DNA from: Thiorhodospira sibirica ATCC 700588
GTDB taxonomy: Bacteria > Pseudomonadota > Gammaproteobacteria > Ectothiorhodospirales > Ectothiorhodospiraceae
Length of the DNA stretch: 35,783 nt
Reading direction: 5' to 3'
Assembly (NCBI RefSeq): GCF_000227725.2
Contig: NZ_MU255057.1
Coordinates: 175,738 to 211,520 of the forward strand
Part shown: positions 8,142-17,800 of the stretch, piece by piece
Layout of the letters: every line of letters begins with the position of its first letter
Numbering within the stretch: the stretch's first letter is position 1
Position numbers and translations under genes: made by a program
Notes under the pieces: model-generated
Databases searched by the model: none
Told to the model about the DNA's origin: nothing
The model's input: the letters and a program-made list of their open reading frames with translations, nothing else

Positions 8142-8270
8142 TCAGTCTTTTTTGATCTTCACCGGATCGCAGACCTGCTTTTTCTTTTCCACCACAGCCT
8201 TGCATTTTTTGCAGCGAAATGCGCCGGGATGGGGATCAATTTTGGATTTTCCTTGACGGCATTTACCCAT
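8142..8270 (-). CDS. 42-aa four-cysteine (zinc-ribbon-like) small protein
   Basis: A short gene reading MGKCRQGKSKIDPHPGAFRC and ending KKD. It is very lysine-rich, with cysteines at residues 4, 20, 23 and 34. The central CKKC pair and the spaced outer cysteines suggest a small zinc-binding ribbon. I recall similar short MGKC..KIDPHPGAFRCKKC proteins in other proteobacteria, but their function is unknown to me. It ends upstream of debris and starts 4 bp after the fbpC stop, so it may be the last gene of the fbpB-fbpC transcript. A link with metal handling is only suggested by this position. Confidence 0.7.
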   Translation of the reverse strand: MGKCRQGKSKIDPHPGAFRCKKCKAVVEKKKQVCDPVKIKKD

Positions 8271-8274
8271 TAAA

Positions 8275-9384
8275 TCAACTCTCTGAAAAAGCGCGGGGGG
8301 CTTTGCTCATCGACGCGGGCTGAGGCGCATCGGCGGCAAATACGACCAGATGGTTAAAGCCTGGACGGATGCCGATGCGTTCGCCCAGGGCGTAGTTTTC
8401 ATGGCTGCGCGCCAGTAACAGGATTGGCTGGCCGCTGGGGAGGCGCAGCGTATAGAGAAAAGCCGCGCCGCGAAAGGCTTTGGCGCTGACTTCCCCGATG
8501 ATGGTGCTGCTCGGATCGGGAGCGATATCATCCGGACGCACCAGCACATCCACCGCATCGCCTGGCCCGCAACCGGCGGGAATGTGGCCGGTGATCACCC
8601 CCAGTTCGGTGCCAACCTCGTGTGCATTCAACACCGTACCAGACAGCAACTCCCCCTGACCGATGAAGTCCGCGACAAAACGTGCCGCCGGGCGATGATA
8701 GAGATTATAGGCATTATCCCATTGCAGGATGCGCCCTTCGTGCATCACCGCAATGCGATCGGCAATGGCAAAGGCCTCAATCTGATCATGCGTCACCAGC
8801 AAGGCGGTGATCTGCTCGTGTTTGAGAATGGCGCGCACCTCCCGTGCCAGCCCCTCGCGCAATTCCACATCCATGCTGGAAAAAGGCTCATCAAGCAGCA
8901 ACAGCCGGGGCCGGGGTGCCAGCGCACGCGCGAGGGCAATGCGCTGTTGCTGGCCGCCGGACAGGGCATGTGGATAGCGCCGGGCATAGTCTGGCAAGCC
9001 CACCAGGGCGAGTAATTCCTTCACCCGTTCACGCCGCTTGGCCTGTGGCCAGCGCTGGATACCAAAGGCGATATTATCCGCCACGCTCAGATGTGGAAAC
9101 AGGGCAAAATCCTGAAACACCATGCCCACCTGACGCCGCTCCGGGGCCAGCGTTCTGCCCGGCTGGCTGACCGCTTCGCCATCGAGTTTGATGGTGCCAC
9201 GCGCCAGCCCCTCAAAACCGGCAATGGCGCGCAGCAAGGTGGTTTTGCCGCAGCCGCTGGGACCCAGCAGGCAGCCGATGACCCCCTTGCGCAGGCCCAA
9301 GGTGACGTTGTGTACCACGGTTTTGCCGTGATAACCGATATCGACGTGATCTATTTCCAGTTCCAGGGTAGGGGCTGCACTCAT
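8275..9384 (-). CDS. fbpC: Iron(III) ABC transporter ATP-binding protein FbpC
   Basis: The cytoplasmic ATPase that drives import of ferric iron through FbpB. The 369-aa protein has Walker A GPSGCGKTTLLRA (about residue 41), Q-loop MVFQDFALFPHLSV, signature LSGGQQQRIALARAL, Walker B LLLLDEPFSSMD and H-loop LLVTHDQIEAF. A C-terminal TOBE-like regulatory domain of about 120 residues follows, as in FbpC-type ATPases. A spermidine/putrescine or sulfate importer ATPase would look similar, but pairing with a fused two-domain permease and a Fur-like site favours iron. The start overlaps the fbpB stop by 4 bp (9381-9384). No periplasmic FbpA gene is in the window. Confidence 0.87.
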   Translation of the reverse strand: MSAAPTLELEIDHVDIGYHGKTVVHNVTLGLRKGVIGCLLGPSGCGKTTLLRAIAGFEGLARGTIKLDGEAVSQPGRTLAPERRQVGMVFQDFALFPHLSVADNIAFGIQRWPQAKRRERVKELLALVGLPDYARRYPHALSGGQQQRIALARALAPRPRLLLLDEPFSSMDVELREGLAREVRAILKHEQITALLVTHDQIEAFAIADRIAVMHEGRILQWDNAYNLYHRPAARFVADFIGQGELLSGTVLNAHEVGTELGVITGHIPAGCGPGDAVDVLVRPDDIAPDPSSTIIGEVSAKAFRGAAFLYTLRLPSGQPILLLARSHENYALGERIGIRPGFNHLVVFAADAPQPASMSKAPRAFSES

Positions 9385-11027
9385 GGATTGGCATGTCCGG
9401 GGCGAGAGGTGGCAATGGTGCGGCTGAGCAGGATCACCGGAATGATCCCCACCAGCACAATGGCTAAAGCCGCGCTGGCAGAATCGGCCAGGCGTTCATC
9501 CGAGGCCAGCTCAAAGGCGCGTACCGCCAGGGTATTGAAGTTAAAGGGACGTAAAATCAGGGTGGCGGGCAATTCCTTGAGCACATCCACAAATACCAAT
9601 AACAAGGCAGTCAACACGCTGCCGCGCATGATCGGCAGGTGGATTTTATACAATACCTGAGATGGCGACATCCCCAGACTGCGGGCGGCATCATCCATCG
9701 ACGGCTTGATCTTGGTCAGCGCCGCCTCAACGGTATTCAAGGAAACCGCCAAAAAACGCACGCAATAGGCAAACACCAGTGCTACCAGCGTTCCGGAAAG
9801 AATCAGGCCGGTGGAAATATCAAACTGTGCGCGCATCCAGTCATCCACCACATTATCAATAAAGGCAAAGGGCAGCATCACCCCCACCGCAATCACCGTG
9901 CCGGGAATGGCATAGCCCATGCCCGCCACCCGCACCGCCAGCGCCACCCCAAGACCGGGGCGCAGACGCTTGGCGTAGGCCATGAACAAGGCCAAAACCA
10001 CCGCCAGTACCGCCGCAATCGCTGCCAGTGACAGCGAATTCCACACCAGGGTGAAAAACTCAGGATGAAACCAGCGTTCAAAGGTCAGATAGGACCAAAA
10101 GCCCAGCTGCCAGCTTGGTAAAATAAAGCCCAGCAATACCGGCAACAGACACACCCCGAAGGCCCCCAGGCGCTTCCAGCCCTGTAGCTGATAGCGCGGC
10201 AGCCGCGAATAACGCGAGCTGGTGTGATGAAAGCGCGCCTTGCGCCGTGACAGGCGTTCCAGCAAAATCAGGATAAACACAAAACTCATCAGAATCGCCG
10301 CCAGCTGCGCCGCCGCGCCGGGATCGCCCAAGCCAAACCAGGTACGAAAAATACCCGTGGTAAAGGTCGGAATGCCGAAATATTGCACCGTGCCATAATC
10401 GGCCAGCGTCTCCATCAGCGCCAGCGACAGGCCGGTGATAATCGCCGGGCGCGCCAGCGGCAACGCCACCCGCCGAAAACCGCCCCACGGACCGGCCCCC
10501 AGGGTGCGCGACACCTCCAACACACACACCGATTGCTCCAAAAACGCCGCCCGGCTAAGCAGATACACATACGGATACAGCACCAGCGAGAGCATCAAAA
10601 TCGCCCCGCCCAGCGAGCGAATCTCGGGAAACCAATAATCGCCATAGCCCCAGCCAAACCACTCGCGCAGCTGCGCTTGCACTGGCCCCGGAAAATCCAG
10701 AATCCCGGTGTAGGTATAGGCGATGATATAGGCCGGAAAAGCCAGCGGCAGCAGCAAGGCCCATTCAAAAATGCGCCGCCCCGGAAACTCGCACAGACTC
10801 ACTAGCCAGGCTGTGGGCACACCGATCAGCAACACCCCGGCCCCCACGCCTAGCATCAGTAATAGCGAATTGCGCACATAATCGGATAATACGGTGGCCT
10901 GAAGGTGTTGCCAGACCTCCGTGGTCGGCAAAAATACATGCGCAAACACCACCAACACGGGCAGCGCCAGGATAAGCGCGACGAGGATAACACCGATGTG
11001 CCAAGAATCAGGCCGTGTTGCAGGCAT
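9381..11027 (-). CDS. fbpB: Iron(III) ABC transporter permease FbpB (fused two-domain)
   Basis: An inner-membrane permease of 548 aa carrying two homologous ABC-permease units in one chain, as in FbpB/SfuB/HitB ferric-iron importers. About twelve hydrophobic segments are visible. The two EAA-type loops that touch the ATPase are EVSRTLGAGPWGGFRRVALP (about 170-190) and DDAARSLGMSPSQVLYKIHL (about 430-450). The 3' end overlaps fbpC by 4 bp. Upstream, at about -50 to -70 from the start, a Fur-box-like sequence overlaps a plausible promoter. The binding-protein gene (fbpA) that usually precedes it is absent here; upstream sequence is IS debris. Confidence 0.87.
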   Translation of the reverse strand: MPATRPDSWHIGVILVALILALPVLVVFAHVFLPTTEVWQHLQATVLSDYVRNSLLLMLGVGAGVLLIGVPTAWLVSLCEFPGRRIFEWALLLPLAFPAYIIAYTYTGILDFPGPVQAQLREWFGWGYGDYWFPEIRSLGGAILMLSLVLYPYVYLLSRAAFLEQSVCVLEVSRTLGAGPWGGFRRVALPLARPAIITGLSLALMETLADYGTVQYFGIPTFTTGIFRTWFGLGDPGAAAQLAAILMSFVFILILLERLSRRKARFHHTSSRYSRLPRYQLQGWKRLGAFGVCLLPVLLGFILPSWQLGFWSYLTFERWFHPEFFTLVWNSLSLAAIAAVLAVVLALFMAYAKRLRPGLGVALAVRVAGMGYAIPGTVIAVGVMLPFAFIDNVVDDWMRAQFDISTGLILSGTLVALVFAYCVRFLAVSLNTVEAALTKIKPSMDDAARSLGMSPSQVLYKIHLPIMRGSVLTALLLVFVDVLKELPATLILRPFNFNTLAVRAFELASDERLADSASAALAIVLVGIIPVILLSRTIATSRPGHANP

Positions 11028-11062
11028 GGGATTATGCGTTAGGTTGTGAAAAAGAAGCTGGA

Positions 11063-11098
11063 ATGCTAAGCGGTTTATTAATGAGAATCAATCTTTAT
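11063..11098 (-). promoter_or_regulatory. Promoter with overlapping Fur-box-like operator for fbpBC
   Basis: On the minus strand TTGATT (11086-11091) and TAGCAT (11063-11068) are 17 bp apart and lie upstream of the fbpB start at 11027. The sequence ATTAATGAGAATCAATC on the plus strand at about 11077-11093 contains AATGAGAATCA, close to the AATGATAATCA core of Fur boxes. It covers the -35 box, so iron-loaded Fur would block transcription. Confidence 0.5.
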
Positions 11099-11231
11099 CT
11101 ATTCGACGAAGCGACAGAACGCCGCGCACCAAAGCGACAAGAAAACCACGCAAAGCCCACCGCTTCATGCCGTGGCCGATGCTCGACGCTCAGGGCTGGG
11201 CCTTAGAGGCTGTTTGGAAATTAATCACGTA

Positions 11232-11264
11232 AATGTTAGCGCATCGAAACCTAGGTGTAAGCTC
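11232..11264 (-). repeat. 33-bp inverted repeat, right copy
   Basis: The reverse complement matches 7803-7835 with one mismatch. It is preceded by GAGGCTGTTTGGAAAT at 11207-11222, and GCTGTTTGGAA also occurs at 434-444 near the IS607 element. This looks like the terminal part of an IS whose body is gone. Confidence 0.75.
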
Positions 11265-11760
11265 CCGTGCTCAGGGTCGGTCGGCATGATCGAGCGGTGA
11301 GTCTTACCGGCTGATCCAGACCCAGCATTACCACCTGTCCAGTTCCCGACGCCCCCACGGGACCATCACCTGATCAGGGTTTGTAACTGGTGGCCATAAT
11401 ATGCGTTTTTCTATGAAAACCTCCTATTTTCTCGATAACTTGACAACCCGCCGAGCGGTTATATAGAGTTTGTCCAGCACGATAACCCAGTGCTGATCAT
11501 GGTCGCGACGCGCTCAGGCGAGACCTTAAACGCACGCAAGAGCCAGGCAAGACGGGTTCGCCCGCAATGGCGTTGACGGCGTGAACATGCCAAAGATCAT
11601 CATAGATTTTCGTGATTTTCCTAAGCATTTTATGAGCGGTCTAATAAGGATAACGACTCAAACGCTGCTTGATCCAGTCACCAGTGATGCGCGAGAATCC
11701 CCCGGCTTTAGCCGTGGGGAGCAAAAAACAGCAGCAGGGTGTCAAAAACCTGTCAATTGC
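11265..11760. other. Gene-free stretch of IS debris
   Basis: No gene recognised. GGTGAGTCTTA at about 11294-11304 recurs in the gph-trpE remnant at about 6180-6190. An IS200/IS605-type hairpin CCCCCGGC-TTTA-GCCGTGGGG lies at about 11698-11720 with the same upstream block as at 344-392. The stretch seems to be layered remnants of such elements. Confidence 0.5.
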
Positions 11761-11767
11761 TGGGAGC

Positions 11768-11784
11768 GCCGAGTTGTACTCGGC
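11768..11784. repeat. Solitary hairpin of the GCCGAGT family
   Basis: Arms GCCGAGT and ACTCGGC with loop TGT. It is followed by CTGGTCGGGCAACCGGGA and GGATGAAAAACCAAGCCGAC, the same layout as the long unit of the array at 22.7-23.6 kb. This shows the unit is dispersed and not confined to the array. Confidence 0.7.
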
Positions 11785-11890
11785 TGGTCGGGCAACCGGG
11801 ACTTGGATGAAAAACCAAGCCGACTACACACCAACGCCCGGTAATGGCCGAGCTTACACCTGCTACACACTCGGCGCTCCGCAAATTCCC

Positions 11891-11919
11891 TTGCCACACC
11901 CCGCCCCATCCCCTATAAT
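11891..11919 (+). promoter_or_regulatory. Promoter of tRNA-Thr
   Basis: -35 TTGCCA (11891-11896), 17-bp spacer, perfect -10 TATAAT (11914-11919). A GC-rich discriminator (CGGGCGCCC) follows, as is usual for stringently controlled stable-RNA promoters. Transcription would begin near 11926, about 17 bases before the tRNA. Confidence 0.75.
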
Positions 11920-11942
11920 CGGGCGCCCAAAAACAAACGCAC

Positions 11943-12018
11943 GCTGGCGTAGCTCAGTTGGTAGAGCGGCTGATTTGTAATCAGCAGGTCGCGGGTTCGA
12001 TCCCTGTCGCCAGCTCCA
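11943..12018 (+). tRNA. tRNA-Thr (anticodon UGU)
   Basis: Full cloverleaf: acceptor arm GCTGGCG (11943-11949) pairs with CGCCAGC (12008-12014). The D-arm region is GCTCAGTTGGTAGAGC, the anticodon stem is GCTGA/TCAGC and the loop TTTGTAA has anticodon TGT at 11976-11978. The T-loop is GGTTCGATCC. The CCA end is encoded at 12016-12018. It reads ACA codons. It stands alone here rather than in the common Tyr-Gly-Thr cluster next to tufB. Everything after it to the right is accessory in character. Confidence 0.96.
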
Positions 12019-12137
12019 TGACACCCCCATTCCACAATGACGCTAGGGAGCAGCGCGGCATACTCAGCAAGTTCCCCGTCCCGCACTTTACAATAGCCAG
12101 GCTGAACATTTTCATTAATTATGTTGAGGTAAAGCCC

Positions 12138-14141
12138 ATGTCGTTTTATTCCATTAAACTGCAAACGTTAGGGTATTGCCTGCTTGGTATCATCTTGCTG
12201 GCGACGGGATTCGCCCACGCAGAAACGCAGCCATACCGCCCGCACGTCTACATCAATGAAAATCCAAGGCCGACCCGGCTGAATTACGATGCTGACAAAG
12301 ACGTAGCCTTTATCAACATATCCGGCCTAACCGGTGTGTTAGCCATCCGCCCCGTACCCAACGAGATCTATCAACACAATATTGACATCAACCTGACCAC
12401 AGCGCGCGCCGTCGCTGATGTCAGCTATGCCATTGCCCGCAAGGCACATTTCAGACTCTACCCCGAAGAAGAGTACACCTATCACTTCAACCCTGACACA
12501 GCGCGCATAGAAATCACCAATAGCCAAAATATCCGGGTATTAACGCTGCCAGTCAATCGTGAAGGGCTATCTCCCTGGGTTAGCCTGGGGAACTATCAAG
12601 CGCGCCAGATCAGAGTCAATGTTAACGACGACGGCACGTTCAGCATACGCGAAAGCAGCAAACCCACGCGCCTGCCCGTCATTGTCCCCAGACCCAGCGC
12701 GCTGAGCTATGCATATGACGAAGCACTTGGCGCAATGCATATCGCCTGGACACTGCCCCCACCGGAGGCCATTGACGACGAAGAGATCCCCTTTAATCCC
12801 AACGATTACCAATTTGCCCTATGCTATGCTCACAGCGCACACGCAGACACCATCACAGCGTTTGCCCGGCTGGAAGAACTGCTCACCTTTAACGAGCGCG
12901 ATGCGCAAGAAGAAGGCCATTGCATCACCGACCTGACGGCAACCGAATATGAACTGATCGACTTTTTCACAGACATTCCCTACACCATCGTTGTCTATGC
13001 CTACGATCTCAGCAAATTCAGCGAACCCAGTAGCCCGGTCAATTTCCTCCTGGAAAACCCCCTGCAGCCGATTCCGCTCAACGACACCGGCATCACCTAC
13101 TGCGCCCATGCCAGTGCCACCACCCGTTGCCGCTATCCCTTCTTGCCCGATCAAGACGGTGACAGCGGACGCGACTGGCAACACCAGCAAGCCACCTTGA
13201 GCAAACAAGGCAACGCCGGATCAGCCGGCTTTGACTTTGAAACCCTCAACGCCAACGGCCAACGGGTTGCACCGGGCAACCATCGCTGCGTATACGACCA
13301 CCACACCCAGCTGACCTGGCAAATTGCCCCAACCTCAGCCAGGGCCACGCAACTATACACCCGCGATCAGGCACTGGCCTACATGGAAGAAATCAACCAA
13401 AGCGGAATTTGCGGCTATCGTGACTGGCGCCTGCCCACACGCCTGGAGCTGCACACCATCCGCAACCTTGGGCGCTTGCAAGATCCACCGATTGACACCG
13501 ATGCCTTCCCGGACACCCAACGCGGCAACTACTGGTCGGCCTCACCCCACGCATCCGGTGAGGATACCTACTGGCACATCCGCTTCGCCATCACCGGCAT
13601 CGGCGTACACCTGGGCGAGCAGGCGCACAAAGACACCCCTGCCTATCTTAGACTGGTGCGCAGCAACTACGTCATACACCCGCGCGCCCGCTCCTATTGC
13701 AGTCTGGGCACCAGCACCCCCGAAGGCGAATTCATTGAAATGGACAACGGCAGCACCCTCTGCCACACCGCCACCGGCTTAAAATGGCAGCGCTGCAGCC
13801 TCGGACAAACCTGGAACGGTGTTCGCTGCACCGGCACCGCCAGAATGGAATCCTGGCAAACGGCGCTCATGCTGGCTCGCGACCAGGCAGACTGGCGCAT
13901 ACCCAATATTAACGAACTTAGTACCCTGGTAGACCAATGCCGCACACTGCCGGCCATCAACCCGTCACTCTTTCCCAACGTCACCGGCAGCTTATACTGG
14001 TCCTCATCGCCCTACGGAGCCGACAGCAGCCGCGATGCTGCCTGGGTCATCGGTTTTAACACCGGCAACGGCATCCTGTCAGGCCGAGCCTCACCGGCAT
14101 TTACCCGCTTGGTCAGTAACACCCCCTGCCAGGCCCCATAA
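12138..14141 (+). CDS. Secreted protein with two DUF1566 (Lcl C-terminal) domains
   Basis: A 667-aa exported protein. Residues 1-29 form a Sec signal peptide (LGYCLLGIILLATGFAHA, cleavage after AHA). A region of about 250 residues with a fibronectin-like beta style follows (LSYAYDEALGAMHIAWTLPP). Two DUF1566 domains come next: one around CGYRDWRLPTRLELHTI and GNYWSASPHASG, and a second around ADWRIPNINELSTLVDQC and LYWSSSPYG. DUF1566 domains have a C-type-lectin-like fold and occur in bacterial surface proteins, where they may bind sugars or collagen. The start at 12138 has GAGG upstream and begins the signal peptide. The frame stays open upstream into the tRNA, which is not coding. It is likely a periplasmic or outer-surface adhesin-like protein; the ligand is unknown. 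Confidence 0.8.
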   Translation: MSFYSIKLQTLGYCLLGIILLATGFAHAETQPYRPHVYINENPRPTRLNYDADKDVAFINISGLTGVLAIRPVPNEIYQHNIDINLTTARAVADVSYAIARKAHFRLYPEEEYTYHFNPDTARIEITNSQNIRVLTLPVNREGLSPWVSLGNYQARQIRVNVNDDGTFSIRESSKPTRLPVIVPRPSALSYAYDEALGAMHIAWTLPPPEAIDDEEIPFNPNDYQFALCYAHSAHADTITAFARLEELLTFNERDAQEEGHCITDLTATEYELIDFFTDIPYTIVVYAYDLSKFSEPSSPVNFLLENPLQPIPLNDTGITYCAHASATTRCRYPFLPDQDGDSGRDWQHQQATLSKQGNAGSAGFDFETLNANGQRVAPGNHRCVYDHHTQLTWQIAPTSARATQLYTRDQALAYMEEINQSGICGYRDWRLPTRLELHTIRNLGRLQDPPIDTDAFPDTQRGNYWSASPHASGEDTYWHIRFAITGIGVHLGEQAHKDTPAYLRLVRSNYVIHPRARSYCSLGTSTPEGEFIEMDNGSTLCHTATGLKWQRCSLGQTWNGVRCTGTARMESWQTALMLARDQADWRIPNINELSTLVDQCRTLPAINPSLFPNVTGSLYWSSSPYGADSSRDAAWVIGFNTGNGILSGRASPAFTRLVSNTPCQAP

Positions 14142-14886
14142 GCAACGCTCAGGGAACGCAAAGCCCACCGGGAGCGCGGAGCGCACCGGGAGCGCGGAGC
14201 GCTAGCTCCGCACCGGGGGTGGGAGAGCTCCAGCTCTCCCTTTAGCTAAATCGCCAAAGCCAGGAGCGCAGAGCTCCCGCGCTCCCTTGGCAGCCCGGCG
14301 CTCCGCATCGCCTGGAAACAGAATATGCTTAATTCATCCTTGCCAGCACCCGATAAATGTTCTATGATCCAAGCCCCATTAAGGATGAATACTAAAATCC
14401 GATACCCAGAACTCGGTTTCCAGTCTAAAACAATGCCGGACAATTGTGCCTCTCGCAAAACCTCACCCAGCGTGTCGCTTTTTTGTCACAAAAAAAAATC
14501 TGTGTCGTTTAAACGCACATTTTCAGTTGACAACACCCCCCAACCGGGATAGCCTTCCACTTTGCTGGAGCAGGTGAATGTTTCGCGTGACATGGATCAA
14601 CCAAGGTAGCCTATCCGATGCTATACACCAGACAAAAAACCATAGGCCACACGGCAAATCCATCGCCATGCACAGACACCGCTTCGTACTGCCCTACTGT
14701 AAAACACCAAGCACAGGACAACGCATGTTGGCTGAAGCAAACATATCAATCGGCGCTACTTGAAAAACCACATGCAATGGAATGATGCGACTGGAAAAAA
14801 TTCCCCCCGCAAAGGGATTGCGTTAATGCCTCAATCGCCACATAATGAACCTGATTTTTTCAACAACCCTCTACGGAGACTCCTAA
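14142..14886. other. 745-bp gene-free leader region of the giant gene
   Basis: No convincing gene; frames of 60-75 codons here have no support. The first 150 bp carry GC-rich hairpins. The rest is AT-richer and probably holds the promoter and 5' leader of the 2276-aa gene. A TTGACA hexamer lies at about 14527-14532, but no good -10 box follows it at 17 bp. GGAGA at about 14876-14880 is the ribosome binding site for the ATG at 14887. Confidence 0.45.
14184..14240. repeat. Double hairpin: GCGGAGC/GCTCCGC plus GGGAGAGC/GCTCTCCC
   Basis: Hairpin 1 has arms 14194-14200 and 14205-14211 with loop GCTA. Hairpin 2 has arms 14221-14228 and 14233-14240 with loop TCCA. The spacer is CACCGGGGG. The same double unit recurs at 34319-34372 with almost the same flanks, but there hairpin 1 has arms GCACAGC/GCTGTGC. 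A degenerate partial copy (GGGAGCGCGGAGCGC) sits just upstream at 14169-14184. Confidence 0.75.
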
Positions 14887-17800
14887 ATGTCAGCAAGACC
14901 AATTAGCTACGGACCCAAACAGCTCGCCATGGAAATCTACGCCGGTATCTGGGGTAGAACACCAGATTGGGAAGGGGCCGATTACTGGACACAGCAGCTC
15001 ATCAGCGGATCCATGAGCCGTGTAGATATCGCGACCAGCTTCTTTGACCAGCCTCTGGTCAAAAGCCAATATGCCGGCCTGAGCGGAGATGACTTCCTTG
15101 AGGCCCTCTACCTCAACATCTTCAACGTAGCTGAACCTGACGCCGAAGGCTTCGCCTACTGGCAGGGCAAAATCGAAGAAGACCCCAGCCTGCTGAGCGT
15201 CAACATCGGCACCCTGGTCATCCAGATGATCGACGGCATGTGGGGCAATCCCGAGGCCGCCGACACCCACGCCCTGTACAAAAACTTCGTATTGTCGGGT
15301 GAGCGTTTTGTAGACGCCCAGAAAGCCGCCGGGGTGCGCGCTTTCAACCACATGAACTCCGACGAGCGCGAGGCATTCCTTGACGTCGCCGCGACCCTGC
15401 GCGAAGGCATCACCGCCACCACCACCTCCAGCCAGATCGACACCCTGATTGCCAGCGCCATGCAATCCTTGGGCTATGATGCAGGTCAGCCGGGCGGTCC
15501 TTCGCAGACCCTCTATCTGACCGAAGGGCGCGATACGCCTGAAACCCTGGTAGCGAGCAACAGCGACACCAAATTCATTGGTGATGTTGTGCAAAATCTG
15601 TTCGGTGCGCAGGTCAACACCCTCGGCACCGGTGATCGCCTTGACGGTCGTGGCGGCAACAACAGCCTGCAGGCCCAGGTCACCGAAGGTGCCTTCATGG
15701 GTGGCGGTAACATGCCCATCCAGCCAGTGACCCACCGCATCCAGGACATCAAGCTCGAAGCCCTGAATGCACATATCGGCGGCACCTTTGCTAACCCGAA
15801 TAGCAACTCCGAAGTCTACGTCAACGCCAAAAACATGCACGGCATTGACAAAATCGGCTCGTGGTACTCCAATGCCAACCTGACCATCAAAGACCTCACC
15901 ACCAAAGACGACAACGGCGTTGCCCGTCCGCTGGAAAGCATGACCATCGGCATGGAATACACCGGCAATGGTGACAGCCGCTGGCAGGCCTCCGACCTGC
16001 ACGTCTTCTTTGACCAGGACTACCTCGTCCCCACCCTGGACCGTGGTGTTGAGCGCGTCGTATACCGCCTGCTCAACGAAGACTGGTACGACCAGATCGC
16101 CAATCCCAACGGCGGCATCGCCCTGGAACCGTTAAACGCCGTCGCCGTACAGCGTCTGGAATTTGCCATTGACTGGTCAAATGGCAACGGCACCAACGAA
16201 ACCCGCTTCACCGCCTTTAACGAGCTGCTGCACGGTCTGGAAATCGCCACCCCCGGTAACGTCTTCGTCACCGTACAAGACCTGGCGAACTTCCTGAACA
16301 TAGCTGCCGTGCCTATGGTGCGTGGCGATCTTACAGCGGCCGAAGCGGCCCAGGCGTGGTTTGACTTTGCCGGCCGTCCAGCAGGTTTTGACACCCACGT
16401 CTCGCAAGACGATCTGACCGCACTGCTCAGCAACTGGACGCAGACCCTGCAACAACAGGATGCCATCTGGAGCACCCTGGATCTGAGCTTCTCCGTAGGT
16501 CAACCCTTCCTGGCCGACATCAGCCCCGTATCCGGTGCCCAGCGTATCGGTACCGACCTCGTCCTCGAAGTCCCTGCGGCCCAATTGGTTCGTCCTGGCA
16601 CCACCGACAGCTTCGGCACACTGCGTACCGAAGACGCCTGGGCGGTCATTGAGCCCGTCGAGCGGATCAATCTGCAAAACCACCCTACCGTCATCGATCG
16701 AGGCATTACCGATCCGCGCGACCTCAACAGTAACCGCTTTGAACGCGCCAGCCGTGAAGAAGCCGAGCAGAGTCAAGATCTCATCATCAACGTAGATCTT
16801 GAAAAAGTCGGTCGTGCCAGCGATGGTGGCGAACTGATCATCGGCGGCATGTCCAAGACCAACGCCAACGTCTGGGACGCCGGCTCCGGCTCCAAAGGCA
16901 TTGACATCTTCAACATCACCGTGCATGGCGGTGCCGACAAGCCCAGCTCGCTCTCCAGCCTGGCCTCGACCAACAACAGCCTGCGCGAAGTCTATGTCTC
17001 CACGGCAGCGGCTAACGCCAACAACCCGGCCAACCTGACCATCGGCAACACGAACACCGCCAACAACTACGCGGGCGATGGCATCTCGTTGAAAGACGTG
17101 CGGGTTCTGGACACCACGCAATTCCTCGGTGATTTCACCCTGCGTCATGCAGAAATCACTCGTGAAAGCATTGCCAAGTACATGGACCTGCGTGACCGTG
17201 CGCCCAACCAGCCACAAGACGACAACGTCTTTTTCACCTATCACCTGGGCGATGGCGACGACTTCCTGGCACTCAATGTCAACTGGCAGGTGCTGGCGCG
17301 TGAAGACTTCCGTTTAGACATTCAAAGCGGTGCAGGCAATGACCGCATCATCCTGAATGAAAACTACACCGCAGGCTACACCGCCAACCGTCTGGTCAAC
17401 CAGCAGCTCAACGACAACATCGCCATCCATGCCGGCGACGGTGACAACTTCGTCAACACCTGGGGTGCAGGTAATGCCCGCATCACCACCGGCAGCAACG
17501 ACGACGTCATCAAAACCGACAACTCAGGTGCCAAAGCACAGTTCATTTTCAACTCCGTAGCCGGTTTCCGGGGTGATGGTAATGAACTGAGCAACAGCGG
17601 TGTGCTCGATTCCTCCCGTGGCAACGACCAGGTACAGACCTTTAACTTCTTCAAAGGCACCGTACAGGTCACCTTCCAGGGGATTGAAACCCGTCACATC
17701 GAAATCCCCAGCACGGGCTACACCAGCAGCACCCTGCAAATCAATCAGGCCATCAAGAAAGCCATCAATGACGATCCAGTCCTGAGCAAAGTTCTGGATG

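Noticed and set aside
11958-12137. Upstream extension of the DUF1566 gene into the tRNA
   Set aside because: The first 60 bp are tRNA sequence, and a signal peptide begins exactly at the ATG at 12138 with GAGG upstream.
14325-14763. Two short frames of 61-75 codons before the giant gene
   Set aside because: No SD, no recognisable similarity and biased composition. The region is more likely promoter and leader.
14890-16002. 370-codon minus-strand frame under the giant gene
   Set aside because: It is a shadow of the plus-strand coding sequence caused by its codon bias. The peptide has no domain and the plus-strand gene has strong domain support.
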